Assembly: GCF_014267345.1 (NCBI RefSeq)
Contig: NZ_JACMYD010000005.1
Span: forward strand, 62,001 to 126,000
Direction: 5' to 3'
Length of the DNA stretch: 64,000 bases
Source of the DNA: Corynebacterium sp. zg-331
GTDB taxonomy: Bacteria; Actinomycetota; Actinomycetes; Mycobacteriales; Mycobacteriaceae
The position numbers and the translations under genes were made by a program. This document shows positions 32,796 through 40,808 of the stretch, piece by piece. The notes under the pieces are model-generated. The model made no database searches, was not told where the DNA came from, and saw only the letters and a program-made list of their open reading frames with translations. Positions within the stretch are counted from its first letter, which is position 1, and each line of letters starts with the position of its first letter.

Positions 32796-32901
32796 TGCCG
32801 CCTGGAGGAATTGAACCCCCAGTGTTGTGTCGCCATGCTTGCACATCCCAATTCCAATACGGATATAGTCACGGTGACACCACGCTCCACCCTGGGGCGG
32901 C
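32796..32901 (-). other. Degenerate tRNA-like element
   Basis: On the minus strand GCCGCCC at the 5' side pairs with AGGCGGC (6 of 7), and a T-arm GGGGG TTCAATT CCTCC directly precedes the 3' acceptor. A possible D-arm (GGTG/CACC) follows the 5' acceptor. The middle, about 52 bases, gives no acceptable anticodon arm, so the 106-base element is too long and irregular for a normal tRNA. Confidence 0.35.
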
Positions 32902-33106
32902 CTTGATTTGTATCCGCGCTGGTCGTTCCCTCGCGTGGGGGCGCTACCCCACCACACGGTGTAGCCGCAGGCCCGGGTGGGTCACGGCGATCTAAGAACC
33001 ACGCTCACCACCCGACTGCCTGCACCCGTATCACACCAGCGCTATGCACTATTGAGTTTGCAGTACTACAACACACACAGAGATTCATCACTGTGTCGAT
33101 AATCTG

Positions 33107-33122
33107 GGATACACGTATCCCC
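33107..33122. repeat. Perfect 16-bp palindrome
   Basis: GGGATAC AC GTATCCC, 7-bp arms with a 2-base centre, in the non-coding stretch 32572-33194. No T run follows. It may be an operator or another protein-binding site. Confidence 0.35.
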
Positions 33123-33131
33123 GCACCCGCG

Positions 33132-33197
33132 GCAGGAATCGAACCCGCCCAACAGCCACCAGGCCCAGGCCACCGGCACAACACGCCAGCTACATCA
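33132..33197 (-). other. Third tRNA-like remnant
   Basis: A T-arm GCGGG TTCGATT CCTGC is clear (33132-33148). A 5-bp stem with a 7-base loop GTGTTGT (33173-33189) resembles an anticodon arm with U33 and anticodon GUU. No matching acceptor stem is found and the spacing is wrong, so it is not called as a functional tRNA. Confidence 0.3.
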
Positions 33198-33977
33198 CGC
33201 AGCCCCCTCAACCCGGAACCGACCATCAAGAAAACGGGAGATGAAGTACTCCTGCCCCTTGCCCGTCACCTTCGGCGTCTTGGACAGCGACGTATGCCCA
33301 TCCGAATGCACCACCGTGGTCTCCTTAACACGGAACAGTCCTAACTCCATCGCACGCTGCGTGGGCATATTCCAGTCCATACCCTTCCGGGACACCAGGA
33401 ACCCGTGACTGCGCAGCCACGCAAACAGCCGGTTCGCACCCACCGGGACGCCATTGCCACGCAAGATTTTCGCCAGGTCACCCACGAGAATGCTGGTCTT
33501 TGACGCACTCACAGCGTCCGCGAACAGGACCTTCGGCGCAGTCAACTCGGCCTGGGCCTCCAGCTCCGCACGGCGCGCCCGCTCCTCCTTCAAGTCCGTA
33601 GCCAGGCGGATGATGAAGTCCGGGTTCGTCAGTGCCTCCTCCGCCGCCGCTGGAGTGAGATACCCGCCGCGCTTACGAATCGAGGGAAGTACCTCGCCGG
33701 TGACCCAGCGCTTGAACTCACGCGCCTCGGGGCGCTTACTCCCCAGGATCACGGAGTACAGACCAGACTCCGTGATGGTGGCCATCTGCTGTGTGCCGCC
33801 GGGGGTACTCACTGAGTGAGTATCCTTTTCGTCCTCATCTAGGCGACGGGCCAGGTTCGCAGCGTCACGGTATCCGAGCACCTTGGCGACGTCGCTGGCG
33901 ACCCAGCACGGCTCACCGTCCTCGGCCACGACCACACGCACCTGGTGGTCGCGGAAGTTGAACAACTGAACGTCCAT
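33195..33977 (-). CDS. Phage antirepressor (BRO-N plus KilAC/ANT)
   Basis: 260 residues. The N-terminal 105 form a BRO-N domain (FRDHQVRVVVAEDGEPCWVASDVAKVLGYRDAANLARRL, ITESGLYSVILGSKRPEAREFKRWVTGEVLPSIRKRGGY). The C-terminal part is the ANT/KilAC domain (SILVGDLAKILRGNGVPVGANRLFAWLRSHGFL). Such proteins oppose the prophage repressor during induction. It lies just downstream of the Cro-like gene, on the lytic side of the switch. Confidence 0.9.
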   Translation of the reverse strand: MDVQLFNFRDHQVRVVVAEDGEPCWVASDVAKVLGYRDAANLARRLDEDEKDTHSVSTPGGTQQMATITESGLYSVILGSKRPEAREFKRWVTGEVLPSIRKRGGYLTPAAAEEALTNPDFIIRLATDLKEERARRAELEAQAELTAPKVLFADAVSASKTSILVGDLAKILRGNGVPVGANRLFAWLRSHGFLVSRKGMDWNMPTQRAMELGLFRVKETTVVHSDGHTSLSKTPKVTGKGQEYFISRFLDGRFRVEGAA

Positions 33978-34008
33978 CGTGTTATATTCTCCTTTGGATT
34001 CTTAGTTG

Positions 34009-34037
34009 CCCCGCTTCGTGCGGGGCTTCTTCATTTA
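34009..34037 (+). terminator. Hairpin terminator between Cro-like and antirepressor genes
   Basis: Perfect 7-bp GCCCCGC/GCGGGGC stem with loop TTCGT, then TTCTTCATTT on the plus strand. No T run exists on the minus strand, so it may only partly separate the Cro-like gene from the antirepressor, or act as an RNA-stabilising hairpin. Confidence 0.5.
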
Positions 34038-34062
34038 TGCGGCTTATGCGGTGCGATCCGAT

Positions 34063-34293
34063 TTATGCGGCGGCGGTCGCGCTTTCGTGGATCATCATGG
34101 TGTCGAGGGGGCGGCCGGTGATGTTCTTGAGTCGCATCAGGCTCACAACATCTGGGTTGGTGGCCCCTCGTCGCCACTTCCGTACCGTCTCCCCGGTCTT
34201 GTAGAGGAACATCTGCCCCAACTGCTCGTCTGAGCGGGCTCCGCTCGCAGCCTTCGCGTGATCCAAGACCGTGGGGTCCAGTCGATACTCCAT
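34063..34293 (-). CDS. Cro-like HTH regulator
   Basis: 76 residues, with RSDEQLGQMFLYKTGETVRKWRRGATNPDVVSLMRLKNITGRPLD, a compact helix-turn-helix of phage switch proteins. The ATG at 34293 is preceded by AGGAGGTGAAC. It is transcribed away from the repressor gene, the first gene on the lytic side, so a Cro-type role is inferred. The long upstream open frame is the switch region, not coding. Confidence 0.75.
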   Translation of the reverse strand: MEYRLDPTVLDHAKAASGARSDEQLGQMFLYKTGETVRKWRRGATNPDVVSLMRLKNITGRPLDTMMIHESATAAA

Positions 34294-34342
34294 AGGTTCA
34301 CCTCCTAAGTCTTTGCGGTCATTTCCTGACCGGCATGTCTCA

Positions 34343-34371
34343 ATCATGCACGATGCGTTCACAGATTGCAA
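34343..34371 (-). promoter_or_regulatory. Candidate lytic (P-R-like) promoter
   Basis: On the minus strand TTGCAA (34371-34366) and CATGAT (34348-34343) with 17-base spacing, about 50 bases upstream of the Cro-like ATG. The half-site GCAAACTTTGA (34368-34378) overlaps the -35. Confidence 0.5.
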
Positions 34372-34422
34372 ACTTTGAACGGTGGACTCACAAAACCGCA
34401 GGTAAACGTGTCTCAAAGTTGC
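34368..34422. promoter_or_regulatory. Paired inverted operator half-sites
   Basis: GCAAACTTTGA (34368-34378) and TCAAAGTTGC (34413-34422) are inverted copies, one base different in length. Each overlaps the -35 of one of the two divergent promoters, as expected for repressor/Cro operators. Confidence 0.5.
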
Positions 34423-34454
34423 ACACACCGACTCGTCCATGTAGCCTCTAGGGC
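34419..34454 (+). promoter_or_regulatory. Candidate repressor-maintenance promoter, leaderless
   Basis: TTGCAC (34419-34424), 17 bases, TAGCCT (34442-34447). The expected transcription start falls on or next to the ATG at 34455 and no Shine-Dalgarno lies before that ATG, so the repressor mRNA is probably leaderless. Confidence 0.55.
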
Positions 34455-34922
34455 ATGAAACATGGCACCTGGATCGCTCAGATCACCGAAGGGGACAGCG
34501 AACGCGAGATAGCCCGCAAAGCGGGATTCTCGAATCGCACCCTCAACTCCCAGCTACAGCGCGACCGCATCTCAGCCGAGAACGTCATTGCCATCGCCAT
34601 CGCCTATGGCCATCACCCCGTCGGCGCGCTCGTGGACACCGGGTACCTCGATGAGCAGTGGGCGCAGCAGATCGACCCCGCCCGTATCCTCCAGGAGGTC
34701 TCCGAGGAGCAGCTGGCCTATGAGGTGCTGCGCCGCATGAAGATCGGCGCAAAGACCGACTACCTCACCACGGACGTGAACGAACTCGCTGCTCGTCGCG
34801 CACGGCGTGCGGGTGGGGGTGACGGAAGCACCCCTACTGTCCCGACCGAGGCCTATGCTGCGGACAGCACACCAGACGAAGACGAGCTGAGGTGGGAGTA
34901 TGGCGAGGACCCTATCGACTGA
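34455..34922 (+). CDS. Phage immunity repressor (HTH)
   Basis: 155 residues. The N-terminal 70 residues hold SEREIARKAGFSNRTLNSQLQRDRISAENVIAIAIAYGHHPVGALVDTGYL, a helix-turn-helix of the type found in repressors of actinobacterial temperate phages. The C-terminus is acidic and flexible. It overlaps the ImmA-type protease gene by 23 bases, a usual pairing in which the protease inactivates the repressor on induction. The ATG follows a -10-like box directly (see promoter). Confidence 0.8.
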   Translation: MKHGTWIAQITEGDSEREIARKAGFSNRTLNSQLQRDRISAENVIAIAIAYGHHPVGALVDTGYLDEQWAQQIDPARILQEVSEEQLAYEVLRRMKIGAKTDYLTTDVNELAARRARRAGGGDGSTPTVPTEAYAADSTPDEDELRWEYGEDPID

Positions 34923-35292
34923 GACCCTGATCGACCTGGCCGAGGCCGAGGGCATCTCCGTGCACTGGCACACCGGCGGCCCCAAAGGCGCGTGGATACC
35001 CGAGACCCAGCGGATCAGTATCCGCTACGGCATGTCCGAGGCGCAGACGCGCTGCACCCTCGCCCACGAGCTAGGGCACGCCCGCTACGGACACCCCGCA
35101 GGCCACGACGAACGGCACGAAAAAATCGCGTGGCGGTACGCCGCGCAGCTGCTCATCTCCGAGGCGGACTACGCCGCTGCCGAGCGCGCCTACGGGCACG
35201 ATCATAGGATCATCGCCGCACGGCTGGGTGTTACCCAGCACCTGGTGGGGGTGTGGGCTGAGACCTGGGAGCGCAAGCGCCTCGCAGCATGA
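34900..35292 (+). CDS. ImmA/IrrE-type metallopeptidase
   Basis: 130 residues with the zinc-protease motif LAHELGHARYGH (about residues 58-69) and a downstream acidic helix with EKIAWRYAAQLLISEADY, both standard for ImmA/IrrE proteins. It likely cleaves or antagonises the overlapping repressor to trigger induction. A winged-helix-like C-terminus (IIAARLGVTQHLVGVWAETWER) may contact the repressor. Confidence 0.88.
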   Translation: MARTLSTETLIDLAEAEGISVHWHTGGPKGAWIPETQRISIRYGMSEAQTRCTLAHELGHARYGHPAGHDERHEKIAWRYAAQLLISEADYAAAERAYGHDHRIIAARLGVTQHLVGVWAETWERKRLAA

Positions 35293-35395
35293 CCCCCGCT
35301 AGGCACCCCCAATACCCCCGGCGGTGTAACACAATCCCATCTAATAGCAATATTATTCACAGTAAAACCCCAGCCCACCACGAAAGGACACCCCC

Positions 35396-36166
35396 ATGCC
35401 CAACCAACACAAGCCCCCTACCTGGAAAAAAGTCCTCGCATGGACCACCATCATCGCCGGGCTAATACTCGTACTGGGCGGCGCTTTCGGCACCAATGGC
35501 GACGAAAGTAGACTCCAGTCCGCGCTCGCGGGGCTCCTTTTTGGAGGGGCGTTCTGCGCTCCCGGCGTGTGGTGGATGTACTGCGAGAAGCGCGACCAGG
35601 CGGCCCGCGAGACTGCTGCCCAGCACGCGACCAACTACGGCCTGCTCTCGGAGACTGACCGTGCGCTCCTGGGTGAGCCGCCCGCAGCCGAGACGATCGG
35701 CCGCCGCTGGCCTACCGTCGCCATCGCCTCCGTCGTAGCCCTTTTCACCGGCGCCGCGATCACCCCCGGGACGGAAACCGAAACAGAAGAGGCTGGCTTT
35801 ACACCCAGGCTGGTGACAGAGACCTCCGTGGAGGTGCAGACCAGCGTCGTGAAAATCACCTCAGAAGAGGTGGTCACCGTCACCGAGACCGCTACCGAGG
35901 AGCCCCAAGAGGCAAACCAGGAGGAGGAAAGGGCGGAGCCTGCCGAGCAGGACGCCCCAGACGCCGCGAGCGAGGACCAGGCCGCACAGGAACCTGAGCC
36001 AGTGGCCTACAACCCCGCGCCCGAGCCTGCCCCGGCACCGGCGTCCGTGTACTACGCCAGCTGCCGCCAGGCCAAAGCCGCCGGAGCCGCGCCCCTCTAC
36101 GCCGGAAGCCCCGGCTACCGCCCCGGCCTCGACCGCGACGGCGACGGCATCGCCTGCGAACACTAA
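35396..36166 (+). CDS. Membrane protein with C-terminal excalibur calcium-binding domain
   Basis: 256 residues. Two or three membrane segments (about residues 12-32, 42-62 and 102-122) are followed by an acidic Thr/Glu/Pro-rich extracellular stalk. An excalibur domain closes the protein (YYASCRQAKAAGAAPLYAGSPGYRPGLDRDGDGIACE) with the DxDxDG calcium loop and paired Cys. Surface proteins of this kind lie between the repressor and integrase in several actinobacterial prophages and are candidates for superinfection exclusion or lysogenic conversion; that role is inference. Confidence 0.75.
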   Translation: MPNQHKPPTWKKVLAWTTIIAGLILVLGGAFGTNGDESRLQSALAGLLFGGAFCAPGVWWMYCEKRDQAARETAAQHATNYGLLSETDRALLGEPPAAETIGRRWPTVAIASVVALFTGAAITPGTETETEEAGFTPRLVTETSVEVQTSVVKITSEEVVTVTETATEEPQEANQEEERAEPAEQDAPDAASEDQAAQEPEPVAYNPAPEPAPAPASVYYASCRQAKAAGAAPLYAGSPGYRPGLDRDGDGIACEH

Positions 36167-36179
36167 CCCGGAGGACCCC

Positions 36180-36662
36180 ATGAAAAAGCACATCACCCTT
36201 GCTACCGCTGCGGCGGGCATGACCCTCGCCATCACCGCTTGCAGCTCAGACAGCATCGGCCACGAGGATCTCACTGCGACCACCACGCCGACCACGGCCA
36301 GCAGCACTACCCAGGCGACAAGCACCATGGCCCCCAGCGACACAGAGGAACCCGGCAGCGAAGAGCCCTCCCCCATCGAGGAAGCCGAGGTGCCTCCCGT
36401 CGCCCCGGAGGCCCCTCCCGTACAACCAGAAGCCGCGGCCCCTGCCCAGCAGCCGGAGGAGGTCTACGAGCCTCCCGCAGCCAAACCCCCCTCGCCCGGG
36501 GTATACGGCACCCAGGGCGCCCTACAGGTGGAACCACCGAGGATACTGGACAAGGCCATCGACCACTGCGGTACCACCGACATGTACGAGCGCGGCACGA
36601 CATTTTTCACCGACGGGACTACCGGGTGGACCCAGGAGTGCTCCACCCAAATGGGCAGCTGA
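36180..36662 (+). CDS. Prophage-encoded lipoprotein
   Basis: 160 residues with a lipoprotein signal peptide (MKKHITLATAAAGMTLAITACSS; the lipobox Cys is residue 21). A long Thr/Ser/Pro/Glu-rich stalk and a C-terminal folded part with two Cys (DHCGTTDMYERG, WTQECSTQMGS) follow. It is 13 bases after the excalibur protein and followed by a strong terminator, so they form a small plus-strand operon. Prophage lipoproteins often block DNA injection by related phages; this is not shown here. Confidence 0.75.
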   Translation: MKKHITLATAAAGMTLAITACSSDSIGHEDLTATTTPTTASSTTQATSTMAPSDTEEPGSEEPSPIEEAEVPPVAPEAPPVQPEAAAPAQQPEEVYEPPAAKPPSPGVYGTQGALQVEPPRILDKAIDHCGTTDMYERGTTFFTDGTTGWTQECSTQMGS

Positions 36663-36674
36663 GCACAAAAAGAA

Positions 36675-36705
36675 CCCCCGTAGCCACCACGCTACGGGGG
36701 TTTCT
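36675..36705 (+). terminator. Strong intrinsic terminator
   Basis: Perfect 10-bp stem CCCCCGTAGC/GCTACGGGGG with a 6-base loop followed by TTTCTC. A's on the left side make it usable from both directions. It ends the lipoprotein operon ahead of the integrase gene. Confidence 0.85.
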
Positions 36706-36753
36706 CAACCATTACTCCCCAGACCCAATGAAAGGAGCAGTTTTAACTATACC

Positions 36754-37941
36754 ATGCCACAGAAGAAAAAGACCACCGCGGGCAAGGTCCGGTGGGTAGG
36801 GCGCTACCGCGACCGCCAGGGCAAAGAGCACTCCAAGACCTTTGATACGCAGCGTGAGGCCAAGGCCTGGGAGGCGGAGCAGCAGCGGGCCATGCGCCGC
36901 GGAGAATGGGTAGACCCCTCCACACACAAGATCACCGTGTCCGAGGCCCTGGAGCGGTGGGCCAGCCGCCCTGGACTCCGCGAGTCTAGCAGGGCTGCCT
37001 ACGCCACCGTCGCAGCGAATCTCGGCCCCATCGCGGACGTACCCCTCGCCGAGCTGCGCAGGCGCGATACCGATGACTGGGCCACCATGCTCATCAAGGG
37101 CCGCCCATGGAGGGGCGGCCAGACAGTCTCGGAGGGCACGGCCCAGCGGTGGGTACACGTCGTCTCCGCCGCCGTGAGCCTCGCCGTGGATGATGGTCTC
37201 ATCGCCCGCAATCCCATCAAGGCCCCGCGGGTAAAGGCATCTCGGAGCGTGTCGCGCTCCCAGATCCCCACCAGCGCGCAGGTCGCAGCGATCGTGGAGC
37301 GCCTGGAGGCAGGTGGGGCGGAATACATGGAGCGCGGGACTCTCCGTACCCAGGGGCCGCGGCCAGATATTGCAGACATGGTGCGCACTGCAGTGGGTAC
37401 GGGTATGCGTATCTCGGAGCTGTGTGGCCTGCGGGTGCAGGACGTGGATTTTTTGCGTCGTGTAGTGCGTGTGGAGCAGCAGGCTGCTCCTGCTGGGGAT
37501 GGGCTGCTGCCGCTGAAAACGCGAGCGTCGCGGCGTGAGATCGCGGTGGCCGATGACCTGCTGGAGGTGCTGGATCGATGGTGCGCGGGGCAGCCGATGG
37601 GCGAGAGAGTCTTTCGGCGGGCCGGTGGGCATCCGATAGGGCGTGTGGGGGCGGGGGCCGCGCTGCGGATCACGACAGGCTTCCTCGGGCTTCCGGTGAC
37701 GTTCCACTCGCTGCGGCATTACTATGCTTCGCTGCTGATTGATAGTGGGGTGTCGGTGGCTGGTGTGCGGGCTGCGATGGGGCATGAGTCGGCGTCGATG
37801 ACGCTATCGGTCTATGTGCATCTGTGGCCGGGTGCGGAGGATCAGACTCGTGCGGCGATTTCGGGGGCGGTGTCTCGTGCGGGATTTTTGCGGGATCGTG
37901 GAGAGGATTCCGGAGGGAGATTTTATGTTTCCGCAGGTTAA
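36754..37941 (+). CDS. int: Tyrosine-type site-specific integrase
   Basis: 395 residues. An N-terminal arm-binding domain (VRWVGRYRDRQGKEHSKTFDTQREAKAWEAE), a core-binding SAM-like domain (about 60-165) and a catalytic domain with Arg in GTGMRISEL, His-x-x-Arg in HSLRHYYAS, His in GHES and the nucleophile Tyr in LSVYVHLWP. It integrates and excises the prophage, and the end of the element lies directly after it. The nearest good Shine-Dalgarno is about 17 bases before the ATG, so expression may be weak. Confidence 0.95.
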   Translation: MPQKKKTTAGKVRWVGRYRDRQGKEHSKTFDTQREAKAWEAEQQRAMRRGEWVDPSTHKITVSEALERWASRPGLRESSRAAYATVAANLGPIADVPLAELRRRDTDDWATMLIKGRPWRGGQTVSEGTAQRWVHVVSAAVSLAVDDGLIARNPIKAPRVKASRSVSRSQIPTSAQVAAIVERLEAGGAEYMERGTLRTQGPRPDIADMVRTAVGTGMRISELCGLRVQDVDFLRRVVRVEQQAAPAGDGLLPLKTRASRREIAVADDLLEVLDRWCAGQPMGERVFRRAGGHPIGRVGAGAALRITTGFLGLPVTFHSLRHYYASLLIDSGVSVAGVRAAMGHESASMTLSVYVHLWPGAEDQTRAAISGAVSRAGFLRDRGEDSGGRFYVSAG

Positions 37942-38110
37942 TCGGGGTTTGTGTGGGGCATTTTGGCGTATCGTTCCGGATTGCGCTTATCCTGCTGGAC
38001 ACTTACCGTGGTGCGTCCAACCCGCTGCCCACAGCCTAGATCATCTTTTGGTACAAGAAAACTGGTTTTACACACACTACATTTGGCAACCGCAAAAAAT
38101 ATTAAAACCG
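37942..38110. other. Prophage right end / probable attachment-site region
   Basis: The composition changes from phage to host between the integrase stop and the lhr remnant. Near 38085-38112 are two CCGCA-containing direct repeats separated by an A+T-rich spacer, which could be integrase arm sites. The crossover core cannot be fixed without the left end. A 110-residue open frame here shows no coding features. Confidence 0.4.
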
Positions 38111-39383
38111 CAGGCCACGAGGGCAATCTCAGCTCCCGCCGCCCGGAAATCGACCAGGAGGGGGTGAGTAAGGGTTGGTTCCCCGTCGATCTTTTCCACC
38201 ACCCCGGCACCACGCAGGGCCGCCACGATCTCCCCCGGTTGCCCCAGGAGAAACAAACTTTTCCCGCGCAGATATGCCCGTAATTGCCCTCCCGTCAGCA
38301 CCACCACGGCCCCGGAGGAGCGCGATAATCCCGGCTGGGGCCACGGCAGGGCCACGCCAAAGGGATTGGCCGGATCGCTCGCGGCAAGAACCACGGTGGG
38401 CGCCTCCGGGGCGTCACGCAGCAGGTCTACCACCGCCGAGGAAGAAAACTGCGCCGCCCCCAGCCCCTCGATAAACATGCCACGCATGGCCTTGCCGGAC
38501 TCCTCGTACGTGGAGAGCACCTTGTAGGCGCGGGCGAAGTTCCCGCCCTCCGCCGTCACGCTGCCGCGCGCCACCACCCCGTAGCGCCAGGCTCCACCTG
38601 CCCAGCGTGTCCGCGGGGTGCGCCGCCGCACCTCGTCGGTCTCCCGCGCACGCAGTCGGACAAAGGAATCCAGACTCACCGCCCCCGCGCCGACCAGCGA
38701 CCATAGCGTGGTGCACAGTGTCGCGGAATCCAGCAACACCTTGCCAGGAGTTCCTGGAACAGATAGGCGCCGCCGTCGAAGGCCTCCAGCACCTCCTGCT
38801 GCTCGGGGGCGTAGTCCGCCACGCGCGCGAGCTGCTCGATAGCCTCGTAGGCTCCGTCGATACCGGCCCAGGGTGTCCGGATCACAGTACTCTTGTTCCT
38901 CGATTCCCTCCCGGAATCGTCCGCGCACCAAGGGCAAGGCGTCCAGCACCTCCGGGGTGATCCCCAACGCCTCGCGGGCTTCCGACGCCGTGGAGGGGCC
39001 GCGATGGCGCGCCCAGCGGGCGGCCAATTGCGCGGGTTGGTCGAGGATGGGCACGTCGGCCAGGTCGATGCGGATGACACGGTCACCGAGTTCTCAGTCG
39101 AAGGCCTCATTATCCGCCGTGACCGGGGCCCGCTCCACATCCGCCCCCAGGGCCTTCAGCGGGGAGATATAGAGGACCTTGACCCCGGGCGGGGCGTCGA
39201 TCAGCCCGCTGATCGCGGTGAGGAAAGCCGCCAGCGTCTTGCCCGAGCCGGTGGGCGCCACCACCAGCGCGTTGCGTCCCTTCCCGATGGCCTCCCAGGC
39301 CTGTTTCTGCACCGGGGTGGGCTCGCCCAGGCGCTGCTGAAACCAGGCGAATACCCGGGGGTGAAATCGGTCAAAACGGCCAT
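38077..39383 (-). pseudogene. lhr: Degraded Lhr-type ATP-dependent helicase
   Basis: The first part reads like Lhr (FAWFQQRLGEPTPVQKQAWEA, Walker A in VVAPTGSGKTLAAFL, ISPLKALGADVER) but the ATG (39383) and that frame differ by one base, so a frameshift occurs within the first ten codons. After ADNEAFD a TGA interrupts. The frame then resumes in the C-terminal part (DRVIRIDLADVPILDQPAQL to HPLLVDFRAAGAEI), with further frame changes near 38740-38840. About two thirds of a normal protein of about 1500 residues is missing. The 3' end abuts the prophage. It is a decaying pseudogene, not an active helicase. Confidence 0.8.
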
Positions 39384-39417
39384 GCCTAAATCTAACCAAA
39401 GGGATAAAATGGCGGGC

Positions 39418-40155
39418 ATGACTGAGCTTTCCGACGCCCGCCTGACCCATCACCTCGCGCAGGGGGCCGCAGAGATCCTCAAGGGCATCCGCAACGTGGG
39501 CCTGCTGGGCGGCAGAAACCTCGGGGACGCCGGCGACGAGCTGGCCCAAAGCTGGATCTCCCGGGTGCTCGGACAACACCGCCCCCACGATGGTTTCCTC
39601 TCCGAGGAGGCCTCCGACGATCTCGATCGCCTGGGCAAGGAGCGGGTGTGGATCGTCGATCCGCTCGACGGCACCAAGGAGTTTGCCACCGGCCGCCAGG
39701 ACTGGGCCGTGCACATTGCGCTCGTCGAAAACGGGGTCCCCATTCACGCCGCCGTGGGCCTGCCCGACCTGGGCGTGGTGTTCGATTCCCAGGACGTGCG
39801 CGCCGTCACCGGCCCCTACGCCCGCACGATCGCCGTGTCCCGGCACCGCCCACCCGCGATCGCCACCACCGTGGCCGAGGAACTCGGTTTCGACCTCACC
39901 CCCCTTGGTTCCGCCGGGGCCAAGGCCATGCACGTGCTGCTGGGCGACTGCGACGCCTACGTGCACGCCGGGGGCCAGTACGAATGGGATCAGGCCGCCC
40001 CCGTGGGCGTGGCCAAGGCCGCCGGCCTGCACTGTTCCCGCCTCGACGGCAGCGAGTTGACCTACAACAACAAGGACACCTACATCCCCGACCTCCTCAT
40101 CTGCCGCCCCGAGCTTGCAGAGGACATCTTGGAAACGGTGGCCCGCCACGGGTAA
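39418..40155 (+). CDS. cysQ: 3'(2'),5'-bisphosphate nucleotidase / inositol monophosphatase family (CysQ-like)
   Basis: 245 residues with the metal-binding motifs of the family: FLSEEA (first Glu), WIVDPLDGTKEFATG (the DPxDGT loop) and YEWDQAAPVGVAKAAGL (WDxA-type motif). It would hydrolyse 3'-phosphoadenosine 5'-phosphate in sulfur assimilation and possibly inositol phosphates. The ATG at 39418 was chosen; the ATG three codons earlier (39409), closer to AAAGGGA, is equally possible. Intact, unlike its divergent lhr neighbour. Confidence 0.88.
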   Translation: MTELSDARLTHHLAQGAAEILKGIRNVGLLGGRNLGDAGDELAQSWISRVLGQHRPHDGFLSEEASDDLDRLGKERVWIVDPLDGTKEFATGRQDWAVHIALVENGVPIHAAVGLPDLGVVFDSQDVRAVTGPYARTIAVSRHRPPAIATTVAEELGFDLTPLGSAGAKAMHVLLGDCDAYVHAGGQYEWDQAAPVGVAKAAGLHCSRLDGSELTYNNKDTYIPDLLICRPELAEDILETVARHG

Positions 40156-40166
40156 TTTAAAGGCCT

Positions 40167-40808
40167 ATGAAGATCACCCGCGCCCTCTTCGGGGTGGCCA
40201 TCGCCCTTAGTGCCACCCTCACACCCGCGGCACACGCCAGCACCATCGTTCACCAGGCCATGGCGATCAAGGCCGCCGAGGGCTACCAGTGCACCCTCAC
40301 GGTGGTCGATGAGACCACTGCTTATACCGCCCTGCACTGCGGATTCGGCAACTGGCGGGTGGGCGACACTATCCGCTCCCTCGACACCGGGCAGCCCCTG
40401 GGCACCATCACCGCCCTGGGTTCTGACCTCGCCCAGCCCCTCGACGCCGTGCAAATCGCCCTCGATCCCGACGTGCAGGTGGCCGACGAGGTAGCCCGAG
40501 GCGACTCCGCCGCCCTGCGCACCGGGGACATCGTGCAGTTCCAGGCACCCGGCAACTACGCGGTGGGCGTCATCACCGAGGACGTGCCCCGCTACGTCTC
40601 CGTGGGCAGCAACCTCTACCCCAGCCTGCTCATCAACTCCAACGTGGTGACCTACGCCGGCAACTCCGGCGGACCGCTCATGGACGAGGAGGGCAACGTG
40701 GTGGCCGTGCTCTCCGCCGGGAATCAGGAGGACAACTCCCTGTTTACGCCCCTGCACCTCATCGAGGAGGGGTTCGGGGAGCATAGCCGGGACACACGCA
40801 GCTCGTAG
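40167..40808 (+). CDS. Secreted trypsin-like serine protease
   Basis: 213 residues with a Sec signal peptide (cleavage near AHA-ST, residue 23). The catalytic triad is visible: His in YTALHCG, Asp in QPLDAVQIAL and Ser in YAGNSGGPL. The final residues after NSLFTPLHLIEEG overlap the convergent ABC gene by 85 bases and look unlike a normal protease end. The 3' end may therefore have been replaced when the siderophore island was inserted. Otherwise it appears functional and exported. Confidence 0.8.
   Translation: MKITRALFGVAIALSATLTPAAHASTIVHQAMAIKAAEGYQCTLTVVDETTAYTALHCGFGNWRVGDTIRSLDTGQPLGTITALGSDLAQPLDAVQIALDPDVQVADEVARGDSAALRTGDIVQFQAPGNYAVGVITEDVPRYVSVGSNLYPSLLINSNVVTYAGNSGGPLMDEEGNVVAVLSAGNQEDNSLFTPLHLIEEGFGEHSRDTRSS

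Noticed and set aside
32796..32901. Functional tRNA gene
   Set aside because: Acceptor and T-arm are present, but no anticodon arm of 5+7+5 could be placed and the length is about 106 bases.
36712..37785. 357-residue minus-strand open frame
   Set aside because: Antisense to the integrase, which has all catalytic residues.
37951..38283. 110-residue plus-strand frame after the integrase
   Set aside because: No ribosome-binding site or family; runs antisense into the lhr remnant, and is probably attachment-region DNA.
38893..39417. Upstream extension of the cysQ frame
   Set aside because: Antisense to the lhr remnant and lacking family resemblance; the CysQ fold starts at about 39418.
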